A DNA stretch of 64,000 nt from contig NZ_JACEZU010000014.1 of assembly GCF_014042355.1 (NCBI RefSeq), positions 1-64,000 of the forward strand, given 5' to 3'. Below the pieces are notes generated by a model that was not told the origin of the DNA, searched no databases, and was given only the letters and a program-made list of their open reading frames with translations. Each line of letters starts with the position of its first letter. The stretch's first letter is position 1. The position numbers were made by a program, and so were the translations under genes. This DNA comes from Rugamonas apoptosis. GTDB taxonomy: Bacteria > Pseudomonadota > Gammaproteobacteria > Burkholderiales > Burkholderiaceae_D. Positions 34,860-43,572 of the stretch are shown here, one piece after another.

Positions 34860-35789
34860 ATGAGTACAGCTATTTACAGCCACCCCGATTGCCAGCGCCA
34901 CGACATGGGCGACTGGCACCCAGAATGCCCAGCCCGGCTGCAAGCGATCGCCGACCAGCTGATCAGCGCCCAGGTGCATGACCTGGTCGAGCACCGCGAG
35001 GCGCCGCTGGCGCGGCAGGCCGACCTGGAACGCAACCACAGCGCCAACGCCATCGCCATGGTGCGCGACAACGTGCCGGCCGAAGGCGGCGCGTGCTATC
35101 CGATCGATGGCGACACGCTGCTCAACGCGTGGAGCTGGCAGGCCGCCTTGCGCGCGGCCGGCGCCGCCGTGGCCGCGACGGACGCCGTGATCGACGGCGA
35201 GATCGGCAACGCCTTCTGCGCCATCCGCCCACCCGGCCACCATGCGCGCCCGTCCGAACCGATGGGCTTCTGCCTGTTCAACAACATCGCCATCGCGGCC
35301 CGCCACGCGCTCGACGCGCGCGGGCTGAAGCGGGTGGCCATCGTCGACTTCGACGTCCACCACGGCAACGGCACGGCCGAATCGTTCGCCCATGATCCGC
35401 GCGTGCTGATGGCCAGCTTCTTCCAGCATCCGTTTTATCCGTACACGGAACCCGAGCCCATCACGCCCACCTGCGTCAACGTGCCGGTGCCGGCCCGTTC
35501 CGGCGGCGACGTGATCCGCAAGCTGGTGACGGAGCAATGGCTGCCGGCGCTGCACGCGTTCCAGCCCGAGATGATCTTCATTTCGGCCGGTTTCGACGCC
35601 CACCGCGAGGACGACCTTGGCGGCATGGCGCTGGTGGAGGCGGACTACGCGTGGTTGACGCAGCAGATGATGGAAGTGGCGCGCCTGTACGCGGGCGGGC
35701 GCATCGTCAGCGCGCTGGAAGGTGGCTACAACCTGTCGGCGCTGGGCCGCAGCGTGGTGGCGCACGTCAAGGCATTGGCCGAACTGTGA
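34860..35789 (+). CDS. Histone-deacetylase-family amidohydrolase
   Basis: A 309-residue zinc-dependent deacetylase of the HDAC/acetoin utilisation/polyamine type. Typical elements are HDMGDWHPECPARLQAI, the His pair in RPPGHHARPSEPMGFCLFNN, Zn ligands in VDFDVHHGNGT and SAGFDAHREDD, and the substrate-site Tyr region EGGYNLSALG. The cognate substrate could be acetylpolyamine or a lysine side chain. The start ATG 34860 is chosen; ATG 34836 and GTG 34824 are in-frame alternatives. It is divergent from the moxR operon. Confidence 0.93.
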   Translation: MSTAIYSHPDCQRHDMGDWHPECPARLQAIADQLISAQVHDLVEHREAPLARQADLERNHSANAIAMVRDNVPAEGGACYPIDGDTLLNAWSWQAALRAAGAAVAATDAVIDGEIGNAFCAIRPPGHHARPSEPMGFCLFNNIAIAARHALDARGLKRVAIVDFDVHHGNGTAESFAHDPRVLMASFFQHPFYPYTEPEPITPTCVNVPVPARSGGDVIRKLVTEQWLPALHAFQPEMIFISAGFDAHREDDLGGMALVEADYAWLTQQMMEVARLYAGGRIVSALEGGYNLSALGRSVVAHVKALAEL

Positions 35790-35812
35790 TGACCCGCGTC
35801 GTGCGGATGTAA

Positions 35813-35840
35813 AAACGGCGCCCGGGAAGGGCGCCGTTGG
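35813..35840 (-). terminator. Hairpin between the HDAC-like and OPT genes
   Basis: AACGGCGCCC-GGGAA-GGGCGCCGTT is a 10-bp stem. In the minus direction it is followed by TTTTT, so it mainly terminates the OPT gene; the plus direction has no T-run. Confidence 0.75.
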
Positions 35841-35870
35841 GAACCGCCGCGCCACCAGGGCGCGGTGTGA

Positions 35871-37856
35871 TCAGGCCGTGACCTGGCGGCCGCTCTTGGC
35901 GGACCAGCGATACAGCCCGCCGACCATGAGGGCGCCCACCGCCAGCGCAACCAGCATGCCTTCCGCCTCGCTCATGCTGTTGGTAATGGCCAGCGGCTCG
36001 CCTTTGCCGGACAGGACGATCAAACCGGCCAGCGCCACGTTGAACAGGCTTTCGCCGACGATGAAGCCGGACATGACCAGCACGCCCAGGCGCTTGGCCG
36101 TCTCGCCGCCCTTGCGGTGTTCCATCGCGCGGTCGAACAGCCAGCCGGTGACGGCGCCCACCACCACCGGCGCCGTCACGGCGCTGGGCAGGTAGATGGC
36201 CAGGCCCACGCCCAGTGGCGGCAGGCTGTATTTGTCGTTGCTGGCTTTCTTGAGCACGAAGTTCACCACCACCAGGCCCAGGCCCAGCGCGGCGCCCCAC
36301 AGCACCAGATGCCAAGGCAGGTCGCCGCCGATCACGCCCTTGGCCAGGGTGGAGATCAGCAGTGCCTGCGGCGCGGCCAGCGGCTGCGACGAGATGGAGT
36401 CCAGGTTGGGCGCGCCGGCGAAACCGTTGGCGTGATTGAGCAGTTCCAGCACGGGCGGCACCACGCAGGAGCCGGCCAGCACGCCGACCAGCAGGCCGAC
36501 CTGCTGCTTCCACGGGGTGGCGTCCACCAGCTGGCCCGTTTTCAGGTCCTGCAGGTTGTCGTTGCCGATCACGGCCACGGCCAGCACCACGGTGGTGACG
36601 AACAGCGCGAAGGCGACCAGCGCGTGGCCCACTTCCGGCCCCATGATGTGGCGGCCCACCATGCCCACGCTGAGCGCGCCGCCCAGGATGGTGAGGATGG
36701 CGATGCCCGACACGGGCGAATTGGAGGAGCCGATCAGGCCCGCCATGTAGCCGCAGACGGCGGCCGCGAACATGCCGGCGATCAGGATGTAGGCGATGCC
36801 GACGGCCACCAGCGGCACGGCGATGCTGGTCAGCGGGCCGCCCTGCAGGAAGCTGGCCAGCAGCCAGCCGGCCGGCACCATCGAGATCAGCGTCACCAGG
36901 CCGACGATGAAGATGGGCAGATCCTGTTCCGTACGGTCGATTTCGGCGCCGGCCACCTTGGCGCGGCGCGACGCTTCCAGCGCCGACTTCAGGCCACCGA
37001 TGACGGGCTTGGCCAGGCCGGCCAGCGTGACGATAGCGGCCGCACCGATCACGCCCGCGCCCATCATGCGCACGTCCGACGACCATACCTTGAGCGCCAG
37101 GTCGGCCGCGCTCATGCCCGCCACGGCCGGTTGGGTGGCCGTCATCAGCGGCACCAGGATGCCCCAGGCGATCACCAGGCCGGCCAGCATGGCGATACCG
37201 ACCGTGATGCCCATCAGGTGGCCGGCGCCGATCAGGGCCAGCGAGCTCGAAGCGCCGATGCCGGTGGCGCCGCCGCCGGTGCGGAAGTAGATCGACACTT
37301 CGCCAGCCATCACCTTGACAGCGCTGCCGGCGGCGTACACGGCGGACGCCGCGCTGCCCCAGATCACGGCCCACAGGCCGGCTTTGCCTTCCGCCGCGCC
37401 AGCGCGCGAGGCCATGCCCACTTTGAGCACTTCGGCCGCCGCCACGCCTTCCGGATAGGGCAGGTCGGACTGCGACACCAGCGCGCGCCGCAGCGGCATG
37501 GTGTACATCACACCCAGCACGCCGCCAATGGCGCAGGCGCCGAAGGTGGGCCAGAACGGTACGTGCGCCCACCAGCCTATCATCAGCAGGCCAGGCAGCA
37601 CAAAGATGACCGAGGCCAGCGTGCCGGCGGCCGAGGCGATGGTCTGGACGATGTTATTTTCCTGGATGGACGCGTCCTTGAAGGCGCTCAGCAGCGCCAT
37701 CGAGATCACGGCCGCCGGGATCGAGGTGGCGAACGTCAGGCCCACTTTCAGGCCCAGATAGACCTGGGCGGCGGTGAAGATCAGGGTGATCAGGATGCCC
37801 AGGATCACCCCGCGCAGGGTGATTTCCTTGGGATTGGATGGTGCAGCTACGCTCAT
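35871..37856 (-). CDS. OPT-family oligopeptide/metal transporter
   Basis: A 661-residue inner-membrane protein with about 14-16 hydrophobic segments spread over the whole length (GVILGILITLIFTAAQVYLGLKVGL; LASVIFVLPGLLMIGWWAH). It matches bacterial OPT transporters, which import oligopeptides or iron-chelator complexes by proton coupling. The start ATG 37856 (MSVAAPSNPKEITLRG) is preferred over an upstream in-frame ATG. It is monocistronic and divergent from ylqF over about 175 bases. The substrate cannot be told from sequence. Confidence 0.92.
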   Translation of the reverse strand: MSVAAPSNPKEITLRGVILGILITLIFTAAQVYLGLKVGLTFATSIPAAVISMALLSAFKDASIQENNIVQTIASAAGTLASVIFVLPGLLMIGWWAHVPFWPTFGACAIGGVLGVMYTMPLRRALVSQSDLPYPEGVAAAEVLKVGMASRAGAAEGKAGLWAVIWGSAASAVYAAGSAVKVMAGEVSIYFRTGGGATGIGASSSLALIGAGHLMGITVGIAMLAGLVIAWGILVPLMTATQPAVAGMSAADLALKVWSSDVRMMGAGVIGAAAIVTLAGLAKPVIGGLKSALEASRRAKVAGAEIDRTEQDLPIFIVGLVTLISMVPAGWLLASFLQGGPLTSIAVPLVAVGIAYILIAGMFAAAVCGYMAGLIGSSNSPVSGIAILTILGGALSVGMVGRHIMGPEVGHALVAFALFVTTVVLAVAVIGNDNLQDLKTGQLVDATPWKQQVGLLVGVLAGSCVVPPVLELLNHANGFAGAPNLDSISSQPLAAPQALLISTLAKGVIGGDLPWHLVLWGAALGLGLVVVNFVLKKASNDKYSLPPLGVGLAIYLPSAVTAPVVVGAVTGWLFDRAMEHRKGGETAKRLGVLVMSGFIVGESLFNVALAGLIVLSGKGEPLAITNSMSEAEGMLVALAVGALMVGGLYRWSAKSGRQVTA

Positions 37857-38031
37857 CTTCAGCACTCCGATGGTTGTGTAATATTTATTAAGCGACAAGA
37901 AAAGCCGACATCATATCCGACATTGCGGCTAATCTATACAACTGTGATGGCCACGGCAAGCAGACTTTGTGGCGGTGGCGGGAGCAGCCTGTAAAATAGC
38001 GGATTGAGCAAACGATTTTGAAGGCAACAGC

Positions 38032-38982
38032 ATGGCAATCCAATGGTATCCGGGGCATATGAACGCCGCCAAGAAGAAGGCGGCGGAGCAGATGGAGAAC
38101 ACCGATCTGGTGATCGAGGTGGTCGACGCCCGGCTGCCCGAGGCCAGCTGCAACCCCATGGTGGAGGAGCTGCGCAAGTTCCGCCAGCGTCCCTGCCTGA
38201 AGATCCTGAACAAGACCGACCTGGCCGATCCGGCTGCCACGGCGGCCTGGGTGGCCTACTACAACGCCCAGGAAGGCGTGACGGCTTACGCCATGACGAC
38301 CAAGAAGCCGGCCGAAGTGGCGCGCATCCCGGAGCTGGCCAAGTCGCTGGCGCCGCACCGCGGCGTGCCCACCAAGCCGCTGCGCATCATGATCATGGGG
38401 ATCCCCAACGTGGGCAAGTCGACCCTGATGAACGCGCTGCTGAAAAAGCGCGTGGCCAAGGTGGGCGACGAACCGGCCGTCACCAAGCAGCAGCAGAAGC
38501 TGTACCTGGATAAGAACACCATCCTGGTCGATACGCCGGGCATGTTGTGGCCCAAGATCGCGCTGGCCAGCGATGGCCTGATGCTGGCCGCCAGCCATGC
38601 CGTCGGCTCCAACGCGCTGATCGAGGAGGAAGTGGCGGTGTTCCTGGCCGATGAAATGCTCAAGCACTACCCGCAGTTGCTGGTGGCGCGCTACGGCTTC
38701 AAGGATGTCGAGAAGTTGGACGGTATCGGCGTGGTGGAAGGCGTGGCCGCGCGGCGCGGTTTCCGCCAGAAGGGCGGCGACCTCGATTTCGAGAAGGCGT
38801 CGCACACCTTCCTGGGCGACTACCGCAGCGGCGCGCTGGGCCGCGTATCGCTGGAAACGCCGGACACCCGCAAGGAGCGGCTGGAACAATACGCCGCCGA
38901 GATGGCGATCAAGGCGGAAAAGGCCGCCGCGCTGGCGGCCGAAAAAGCCAGGGCCGCCGCCAACGGCAAGCGCGGGACGTGA
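38032..38982 (+). CDS. ylqF: Ribosome biogenesis GTPase, YlqF/RbgA family
   Basis: A 316-residue circularly permuted GTPase. The motif order G4 (LNKTDLAD, about residues 59-66), then G1 (GIPNVGKSTLMNALL, 124-138), then G3 (DTPGMLWPK) is diagnostic. The N-terminus IQWYPGHMNAAKKKAAEQ is typical of RbgA, which acts in late 50S assembly. An Ala/Lys-rich coiled tail ends the protein. A weak promoter-like TAAAAT lies upstream at about 37993. It stands alone and is the last core gene before the accessory patch at 39-40.3 kb. Confidence 0.95.
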   Translation: MAIQWYPGHMNAAKKKAAEQMENTDLVIEVVDARLPEASCNPMVEELRKFRQRPCLKILNKTDLADPAATAAWVAYYNAQEGVTAYAMTTKKPAEVARIPELAKSLAPHRGVPTKPLRIMIMGIPNVGKSTLMNALLKKRVAKVGDEPAVTKQQQKLYLDKNTILVDTPGMLWPKIALASDGLMLAASHAVGSNALIEEEVAVFLADEMLKHYPQLLVARYGFKDVEKLDGIGVVEGVAARRGFRQKGGDLDFEKASHTFLGDYRSGALGRVSLETPDTRKERLEQYAAEMAIKAEKAAALAAEKARAAANGKRGT

Positions 38983-39116
38983 GCTGTACTAGCACAGACT
39001 TGAGCTGACATTGTGTGTCAGATTGGGGGAAGTTCGCTTTGGCCGATTCCGGCCAGGAGCCGACATTGCTCAATTTGGTCTTACCGTCAATGTAGAATTG
39101 CTTCTCGAAACATTCC

Positions 39117-39611
39117 ATGAATATTTCATTTAGAAAATACGCTCAAAATGACAAGCTAGCTGTCGATCAGGTAGTGCGAGATGCTTGGATCGAGTTAGCG
39201 TCCGTCACGCCAGGATGGGATCAACTCGCCCCGCGACTTGGGGCCCTTACCGAAAACGCCAGTTATACCGAAATAGTGGTCGCTGAACTGGACGGCGAAA
39301 TAGTCGGCGCGGTAGGTTATGTCGGACCACACCGGCCAAAGCCAGACTTTTTTGCTCCCGAATGGCCAATGGTACGGTTCATGTCTGTTGTTCCCAAAGC
39401 GCGTGGACATGGCGTGGGCCAAGCTTTGCTGAACGAATGCATTCGCCGTGCCGAGCGCGATAACACCGAGTTGATCGCGCTGCACACAACGCCGGTAATG
39501 GAAGCTGCTCAGTACCTGTATCGACGTGCTGGGTTTGAGGTAATACGCCATTTACCCGACATGTACGGCGTGCCTTATGTTTTGATGACTAAAGAACTTC
39601 GAAGAGATTAA
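39117..39611 (+). CDS. GNAT-family N-acetyltransferase (accessory)
   Basis: A 164-residue acetyltransferase. Motif A is VVPKARGHGVGQALLNECIRRA, followed by TTPVMEAAQYLYRRAGFEV, matching the GNAT core. Composition is clearly more AT-rich than the neighbours, which suggests recent acquisition. It lies next to the hicAB remnant. Among related families it resembles small-molecule acetyltransferases of unknown substrate. Confidence 0.85.
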   Translation: MNISFRKYAQNDKLAVDQVVRDAWIELASVTPGWDQLAPRLGALTENASYTEIVVAELDGEIVGAVGYVGPHRPKPDFFAPEWPMVRFMSVVPKARGHGVGQALLNECIRRAERDNTELIALHTTPVMEAAQYLYRRAGFEVIRHLPDMYGVPYVLMTKELRRD

Positions 39612-39746
39612 TTCAACAAGGCCACTCTAACGCATAGGCTGCTACGCCCGCTTTGGGGTGCGTAACCTGCCGATGGTCAGACATGTTCTGTCTGTCAAGT
39701 CTGAACTAGTACCCCTGAGCGGCGCCAGCTCCCGGCATGGAAACCA

Positions 39747-40166
39747 TTAGACGATTTGCAGCTCCAGTCGTTTGCCCAGGCATCCCAACGCCTGGGCTAC
39801 CTTGTCGATCTTGGTCGCATGGTGCAAATCCATCATACGGTTGACCACCTGCGGAATCGTGCCCAGCCGGCGTGCCAGTTCGGATGGGCCGACCTTTTAC
39901 AACAACATTTCATTTAACAGCAGAACCTTTGCCGCTACGCTGGCGGGCAGGGCAACCATGCGTTCGCCTGGCAGAGGCTGAGATGGTGCGGGCACGGGGC
40001 GCTTGTCCTCGAAATAAAAGTCCATGGCGGATACAAGCGCGTCTTCCGCCATTGTCATTGCTTCGACGTCGTCGTCGCCCTGGGTGATTGCCTCGGGAAT
40101 GTCCCGGAAGGTGACGACATAGCCGCCCGCGTCGTGATCCGGCTCAAACTTGGCAGGGTATCGCAT
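39747..40166 (-). pseudogene. hicB: hicB antitoxin with premature stop
   Basis: It starts ATG 40166 (MRYPAKFEPDHDAGGYVVTFRDIP), the HicB partial RNase-H-like fold. Residues 1-89 run to an in-frame TAA at 39897-39899 (VAAKVLLLNEMLL, stop). The same frame then continues as KVGPSELARRLGTIPQVVNRMMDLHHATKIDKVAQALGCLGKRLEL to a second TAA at 39747, which is the normal HicB C-terminal HTH. Total length without the stop would be 139 residues, usual for the family. A single C-to-T change (CAA to TAA) would explain it. The truncated form lacks the DNA-binding domain. The partner hicA is only a 3' stub. Confidence 0.9.
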
Positions 40167-40217
40167 CGTAGTTCCTTGTCATGTGGTGCAAATGCCGGCA
40201 TGTCATTGCGGGTCGCT

Positions 40218-40256
40218 TCACTTCAGTTTGAGTTGCTTCTTGACGCTGTTCAACGT
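40218..40256 (-). pseudogene. hicA: hicA toxin 3' stub
   Basis: Minus-strand frame TLNSVKKQLKLK followed by TGA at 40218-40220 matches the HicA C-terminus (the typical ending is G-T-L-x-S-I/V-x-K-Q-x-x-L/I). Everything upstream is missing: the preceding codon is the TAA stop of the dioxygenase gene at 40257. HicA is therefore absent and no toxin can be made from this locus. The 51-base gap to hicB fits the normal hicA-hicB arrangement. Confidence 0.75.
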
Positions 40257-41072
40257 TTATTCGAGTGCCTGCCCGAAGCGGAAGCTCGACACGGCCAGCG
40301 CCCCAAAGAACGCCTCTTCGTGATACGGCATGGCAGCCGCTTCCTGCTCGGCCGCGCCCAGCGCCACCATCAACGGCAGCAGATGTTCCTCGCGCGGGTG
40401 CGCCAGGCGCGCGGCCGGCGCTAACTCCCATTGCAGCAATTGGGCCGTGCGTTCGGCCGGCGGCAGCGCCATGGTGGCGCGCAGCCAGGCGTCGAACTGG
40501 TGCGAGGCCGCCGCGCCCTGTGCGTTGAAGGCGCGCAGGTTGTGGTAACTGAGGCCGCTGCCCACGATCAAAATCCCTTCCTCGCGCAGCGGCGCCAGCG
40601 CCCGTCCCGCCTCCACGTGGGCGAGCGGATCGAGGCCATGCCGCAGCGACAGCTGGACGATGGGCACGTCCGCCTGCGGATACACGGGATACAGCGCACT
40701 GAAGGTGCCGTGGTCGAAGCCGCGCTCCGTATCAAGCGCCGTGGCGTGGCCCGCGCCGTCGAGCAGCGCTTTCACGCGCGCGGCCAGTTCCGGCGAACCG
40801 GGCGCGTCGTATTTCACCTCGTAGGTGTGGGCCGGGAAACCGTAATAATCGTAGATCATGGGCGGCCGCGCGCTGGCGGACACGGTGAACTCGCGCGTCT
40901 CCCAGTGCGCCGTCACCACCAGCACGGCCTTGGGCGTGGTGCCCAACTGACGCGGAATATCGCGCAGCGACGCTTCCAGCGCGTCGTAGGTGTTGCCGAA
41001 TTCAGCTTTCATGAACGGCCAGGGGCCGCCGCCGTGGGACAGGAAATAGGTGGGTAAGGCAGGGTGCGACAT
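40257..41072 (-). CDS. DODA-type extradiol aromatic ring-opening dioxygenase
   Basis: A 271-residue class III extradiol dioxygenase/YgiD-like protein. Metal ligands are in LSHGGGPWPF (His near residue 15) and VVTAHWET, and ERGFDHGTFSALYPVYPQADVPIVQLSL supplies another His. VGSGLSYHNLRAF carries a further conserved His. In this family the metal is non-haem iron or zinc. The start ATG 41072 (MSHPALPTYF) is preferred to a longer opening. It is divergent from the cobalamin riboswitch. Its stop abuts the hicA stub, so its arrival or a rearrangement removed the toxin gene. Confidence 0.88.
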   Translation of the reverse strand: MSHPALPTYFLSHGGGPWPFMKAEFGNTYDALEASLRDIPRQLGTTPKAVLVVTAHWETREFTVSASARPPMIYDYYGFPAHTYEVKYDAPGSPELAARVKALLDGAGHATALDTERGFDHGTFSALYPVYPQADVPIVQLSLRHGLDPLAHVEAGRALAPLREEGILIVGSGLSYHNLRAFNAQGAAASHQFDAWLRATMALPPAERTAQLLQWELAPAARLAHPREEHLLPLMVALGAAEQEAAAMPYHEEAFFGALAVSSFRFGQALE

Positions 41073-41194
41073 GGTCAGTCTCCAGACTAGGTAAGCCTTC
41101 ACTATATGCTTGAGTACTCAAGTATTCAATCGTGTGGAGCTGGATGGTCCATTCAGCTTTTGTTAACGATCAGCGCTCCGGTCATGGGGGCGGG

Positions 41195-41420
41195 TATAAT
41201 GCCGGGGTTTTGGTGCCCGCGCGCGTGACCACGTGCGCAGTTAAACGGGAAACACGAGGCCGCTCCCAGCGATCACGGCCAAGGTGTGCTGCCCCCGCAA
41301 CGGTAAACAAGCGCCGACCGCCACGCGCGGCCGGCAGGCTGGCTCAAGGACCACTATGCGCGACGATGCGCGCGTAGGAAGGTGGGCCAGTCCGACTTGC
41401 AAGCCCGGATACCGGCCAGA
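41195..41420 (+). promoter_or_regulatory. Cobalamin riboswitch with candidate promoter -10
   Basis: A TATAAT at 41195-41200 lies just before the RNA. The conserved elements are in order: GGTTTTGGTGCCCG (about 41206), TTAAACGGGAAACACGAGG (about 41240), GTGTGCTGCCCCCGCAACGGTAAAC (the B12 box region, about 41285), and GTCCGACTTGCAAGCCCGGATACCGGCC (about 41390-41417). A GC-rich CATCCG/CGGATG hairpin with TTTT (41454-41508) just before btuB is a likely expression platform. Binding of adenosylcobalamin would reduce btuB expression. Confidence 0.92.
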
Positions 41421-41517
41421 CAGGTGGATGAGCGTTGCGCCCAGGGCGCCGGCGCGCCATCCGGTTTATTCCGGCTTGCGGGGACGCAGGCGGATGCCTT
41501 TTCAAAAAAGATCTGAC

Positions 41518-43509
41518 ATGCAAATCACCGTTACCCGCCGCCTGCCGGCGTCGCAGCCGCTTGTGTTGGCCGCTGCCGTTTCCCTCTGCTTCGTGGCCGC
41601 CGCACCTGCGCTGGCGCAAACCACCGTGGGCCAGTCGCTGGCGCCCATCGTCATCACGGGCGCCCGTTTCGACGCCACCGCCGGCATGGCGCCGATTGGC
41701 GCCACCGTCATCACGGCTGATGAGATCCGCCGCGCCGGCGTCACCGACGTCAACGCCGCGATCCGCAAGATCGGCGGCGTGTACGGCCGCAACAGCCTTG
41801 ACGGCAGCCCGGACTTCGGCCTGGACCTGCGCGGCTTCGGCACCAACTCCATCCAGAACCTGGTGGTGGTGGTGGACGGTGTGCGCGTGTCCGAGAGCGA
41901 ACTGTCCAACGTGATCCTGTCCAGCATTCCCGTCGATACGGTGGAGCGCATCGAGATCAGCCGCGGCGGCGCCAGTGTGCTGTATGGTGAAGGCGCGACC
42001 GGTGGCGTGATCAATATCGTCACCAAGCATCCGACTGCGCGCGGCACCGGCGGCAGCATGACGGCCGAAGTGGGCCAGTTCCGCGAGCGTGAATTGCGCG
42101 GCACCGTGCACCAGGCCTGGGATGGTTTTGCCGCCGACGGCGCCGTCGACCTGCGCCACAACGACAACTACCGCGCCAACAACAACTACAAGCAGGTTGA
42201 CGTGAGCGCCGGCGCCCAGTGGTTCAGCAAGGAAGGCCGCATGGGCTTCCGCTACGAGGGCGCGCGCGAAGACATGCGCTTCGCCGGTTCGCTCAGCCAG
42301 GCGCAGTTCGACGCCAACCCGCGCCAGACCATGACGCCGAACGACTTCGGCTCGCTCGACAGCGACCGCCTCACCGGCTTCATCACGCGCCGCATCGGCA
42401 ACCTGGACCTGGCGGCCGAACTGTCGCACCGTGAGAAGACGGCCAAGTCGACCTACGTCTATTCCTTCGGCCCGTCCGCAGCGGAATACACCAGCAAGCA
42501 GACCCAGTTCTCGCCCCGCCTGCGCCAACTGGGCGAAGTGGCGGGCCTGACCAACGAACTGGTGGCCGGCCTGGACCTGATGCGCTGGAACCGCGTGACC
42601 AACGCCTCGTTCTCGCAGGCTGACGCGACCCAGCGTTCCAAGGCCATTTACGTACGCGACGAGATCAAGTTCGATCCCGCCCATAACGGCCGCCTGGCCG
42701 CCGGCGTGCGCCGCGAATTGTTCGACAAGGACTTCAGCGATCCGCTGGCGTTCCCCGTCGGCCAGTACAACACCTCGCAGGGCTTGAACGCATGGGAGCT
42801 GCAAGGCAGCTACGCCGTGCTGCCGGCGCTGGAAGCCTTCGCCAAGGCTGGCCAGAGCTACCGCGTGGCCAACTCGGATGAAAACGCTTACGTACCGACG
42901 GCCAATCATCCGCTCAATGCGCAAACCTCGCACGACCTGGAACTGGGCGCCAGCTACGGCGACGCCCAGCGCAAGGTCACTGCCCGCATCTTCCGCAGCA
43001 ACCTGACCAACGAGATCTTCTTCGACCCGACCCTGAACGGTGGCTACGGCTTCAACACCAATCTGGCGCCCACCCGCCGCGAGGGCTTCGAACTCGACGG
43101 CGAAGCGCGCGTGGCGCCTGACTGGACCGTCATCGGCCACTACCAGCACGTCAAGGCCACCTTCCGCGAAGGTGTGAACGCCGGCCACGAGATGGTGCTG
43201 GTACCGAAGAATATCGTGACGGTGCGCCTGGCCTGGACCCCGGCCAGCGGCCAGAGCGCCGACATCGGCGCCCAGTGGGTGGACCAGCAGCGCTTCGGTG
43301 ATGACTTCCGTAACGACTGCTCGTCGCAGATGCCATCCTTCACCACCTTCGACGCGCGCTATGCCCGCAAACTGGGCCAGTGGGAACTGTCCGTCGCCGG
43401 CCTGAACCTGGCGGACAAGCACTACTACTCGCAAGCGTTCCAGTGCCGTGGCGGTATCTACCCCAGCGATGGCCGCCAACTGAAGGTCGCCGCGCGCTAC
43501 GACTTCTAA
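41518..43509 (+). CDS. btuB: TonB-dependent vitamin B12 receptor
   Basis: A 663-residue outer-membrane receptor. A signal peptide (residues 1-34, ending ALAQ) is followed by the TonB-box-like APIVITGARFD. The plug domain is typical (RRAGVTDVNAAIRKIGGVYGR; DLRGFGTNSIQNLVVVVDGVR; GGASVLYGEGATGGVINIVT). The beta-barrel ends with the C-terminal aromatic YDF. Placement directly under a cobalamin riboswitch supports B12 as substrate. ATG 41518 has only a weak RBS (AAAAAAGAT). A strong terminator hairpin separates it from btuF. Confidence 0.93.
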   Translation: MQITVTRRLPASQPLVLAAAVSLCFVAAAPALAQTTVGQSLAPIVITGARFDATAGMAPIGATVITADEIRRAGVTDVNAAIRKIGGVYGRNSLDGSPDFGLDLRGFGTNSIQNLVVVVDGVRVSESELSNVILSSIPVDTVERIEISRGGASVLYGEGATGGVINIVTKHPTARGTGGSMTAEVGQFRERELRGTVHQAWDGFAADGAVDLRHNDNYRANNNYKQVDVSAGAQWFSKEGRMGFRYEGAREDMRFAGSLSQAQFDANPRQTMTPNDFGSLDSDRLTGFITRRIGNLDLAAELSHREKTAKSTYVYSFGPSAAEYTSKQTQFSPRLRQLGEVAGLTNELVAGLDLMRWNRVTNASFSQADATQRSKAIYVRDEIKFDPAHNGRLAAGVRRELFDKDFSDPLAFPVGQYNTSQGLNAWELQGSYAVLPALEAFAKAGQSYRVANSDENAYVPTANHPLNAQTSHDLELGASYGDAQRKVTARIFRSNLTNEIFFDPTLNGGYGFNTNLAPTRREGFELDGEARVAPDWTVIGHYQHVKATFREGVNAGHEMVLVPKNIVTVRLAWTPASGQSADIGAQWVDQQRFGDDFRNDCSSQMPSFTTFDARYARKLGQWELSVAGLNLADKHYYSQAFQCRGGIYPSDGRQLKVAARYDF

Positions 43510-43523
43510 GCGCAGCCAGTCAG

Positions 43524-43554
43524 CGCCGGATGCCCACGCATCCGGCGTTTTTTT
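43524..43554 (+). terminator. Terminator hairpin between btuB and btuF
   Basis: CGCCGGATG / CATCCGGCG with a 5-base loop and a seven-T run. It would attenuate read-through into btuF. Confidence 0.85.
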
Positions 43555-43572
43555 CATCATCGGATAACCGCC

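Noticed and set aside
39612..39746. Possible RNA gene between the GNAT gene and hicB
   Set aside because: Some pairing is possible (GTCAGACATG region), but no tRNA or known RNA signature can be seen.
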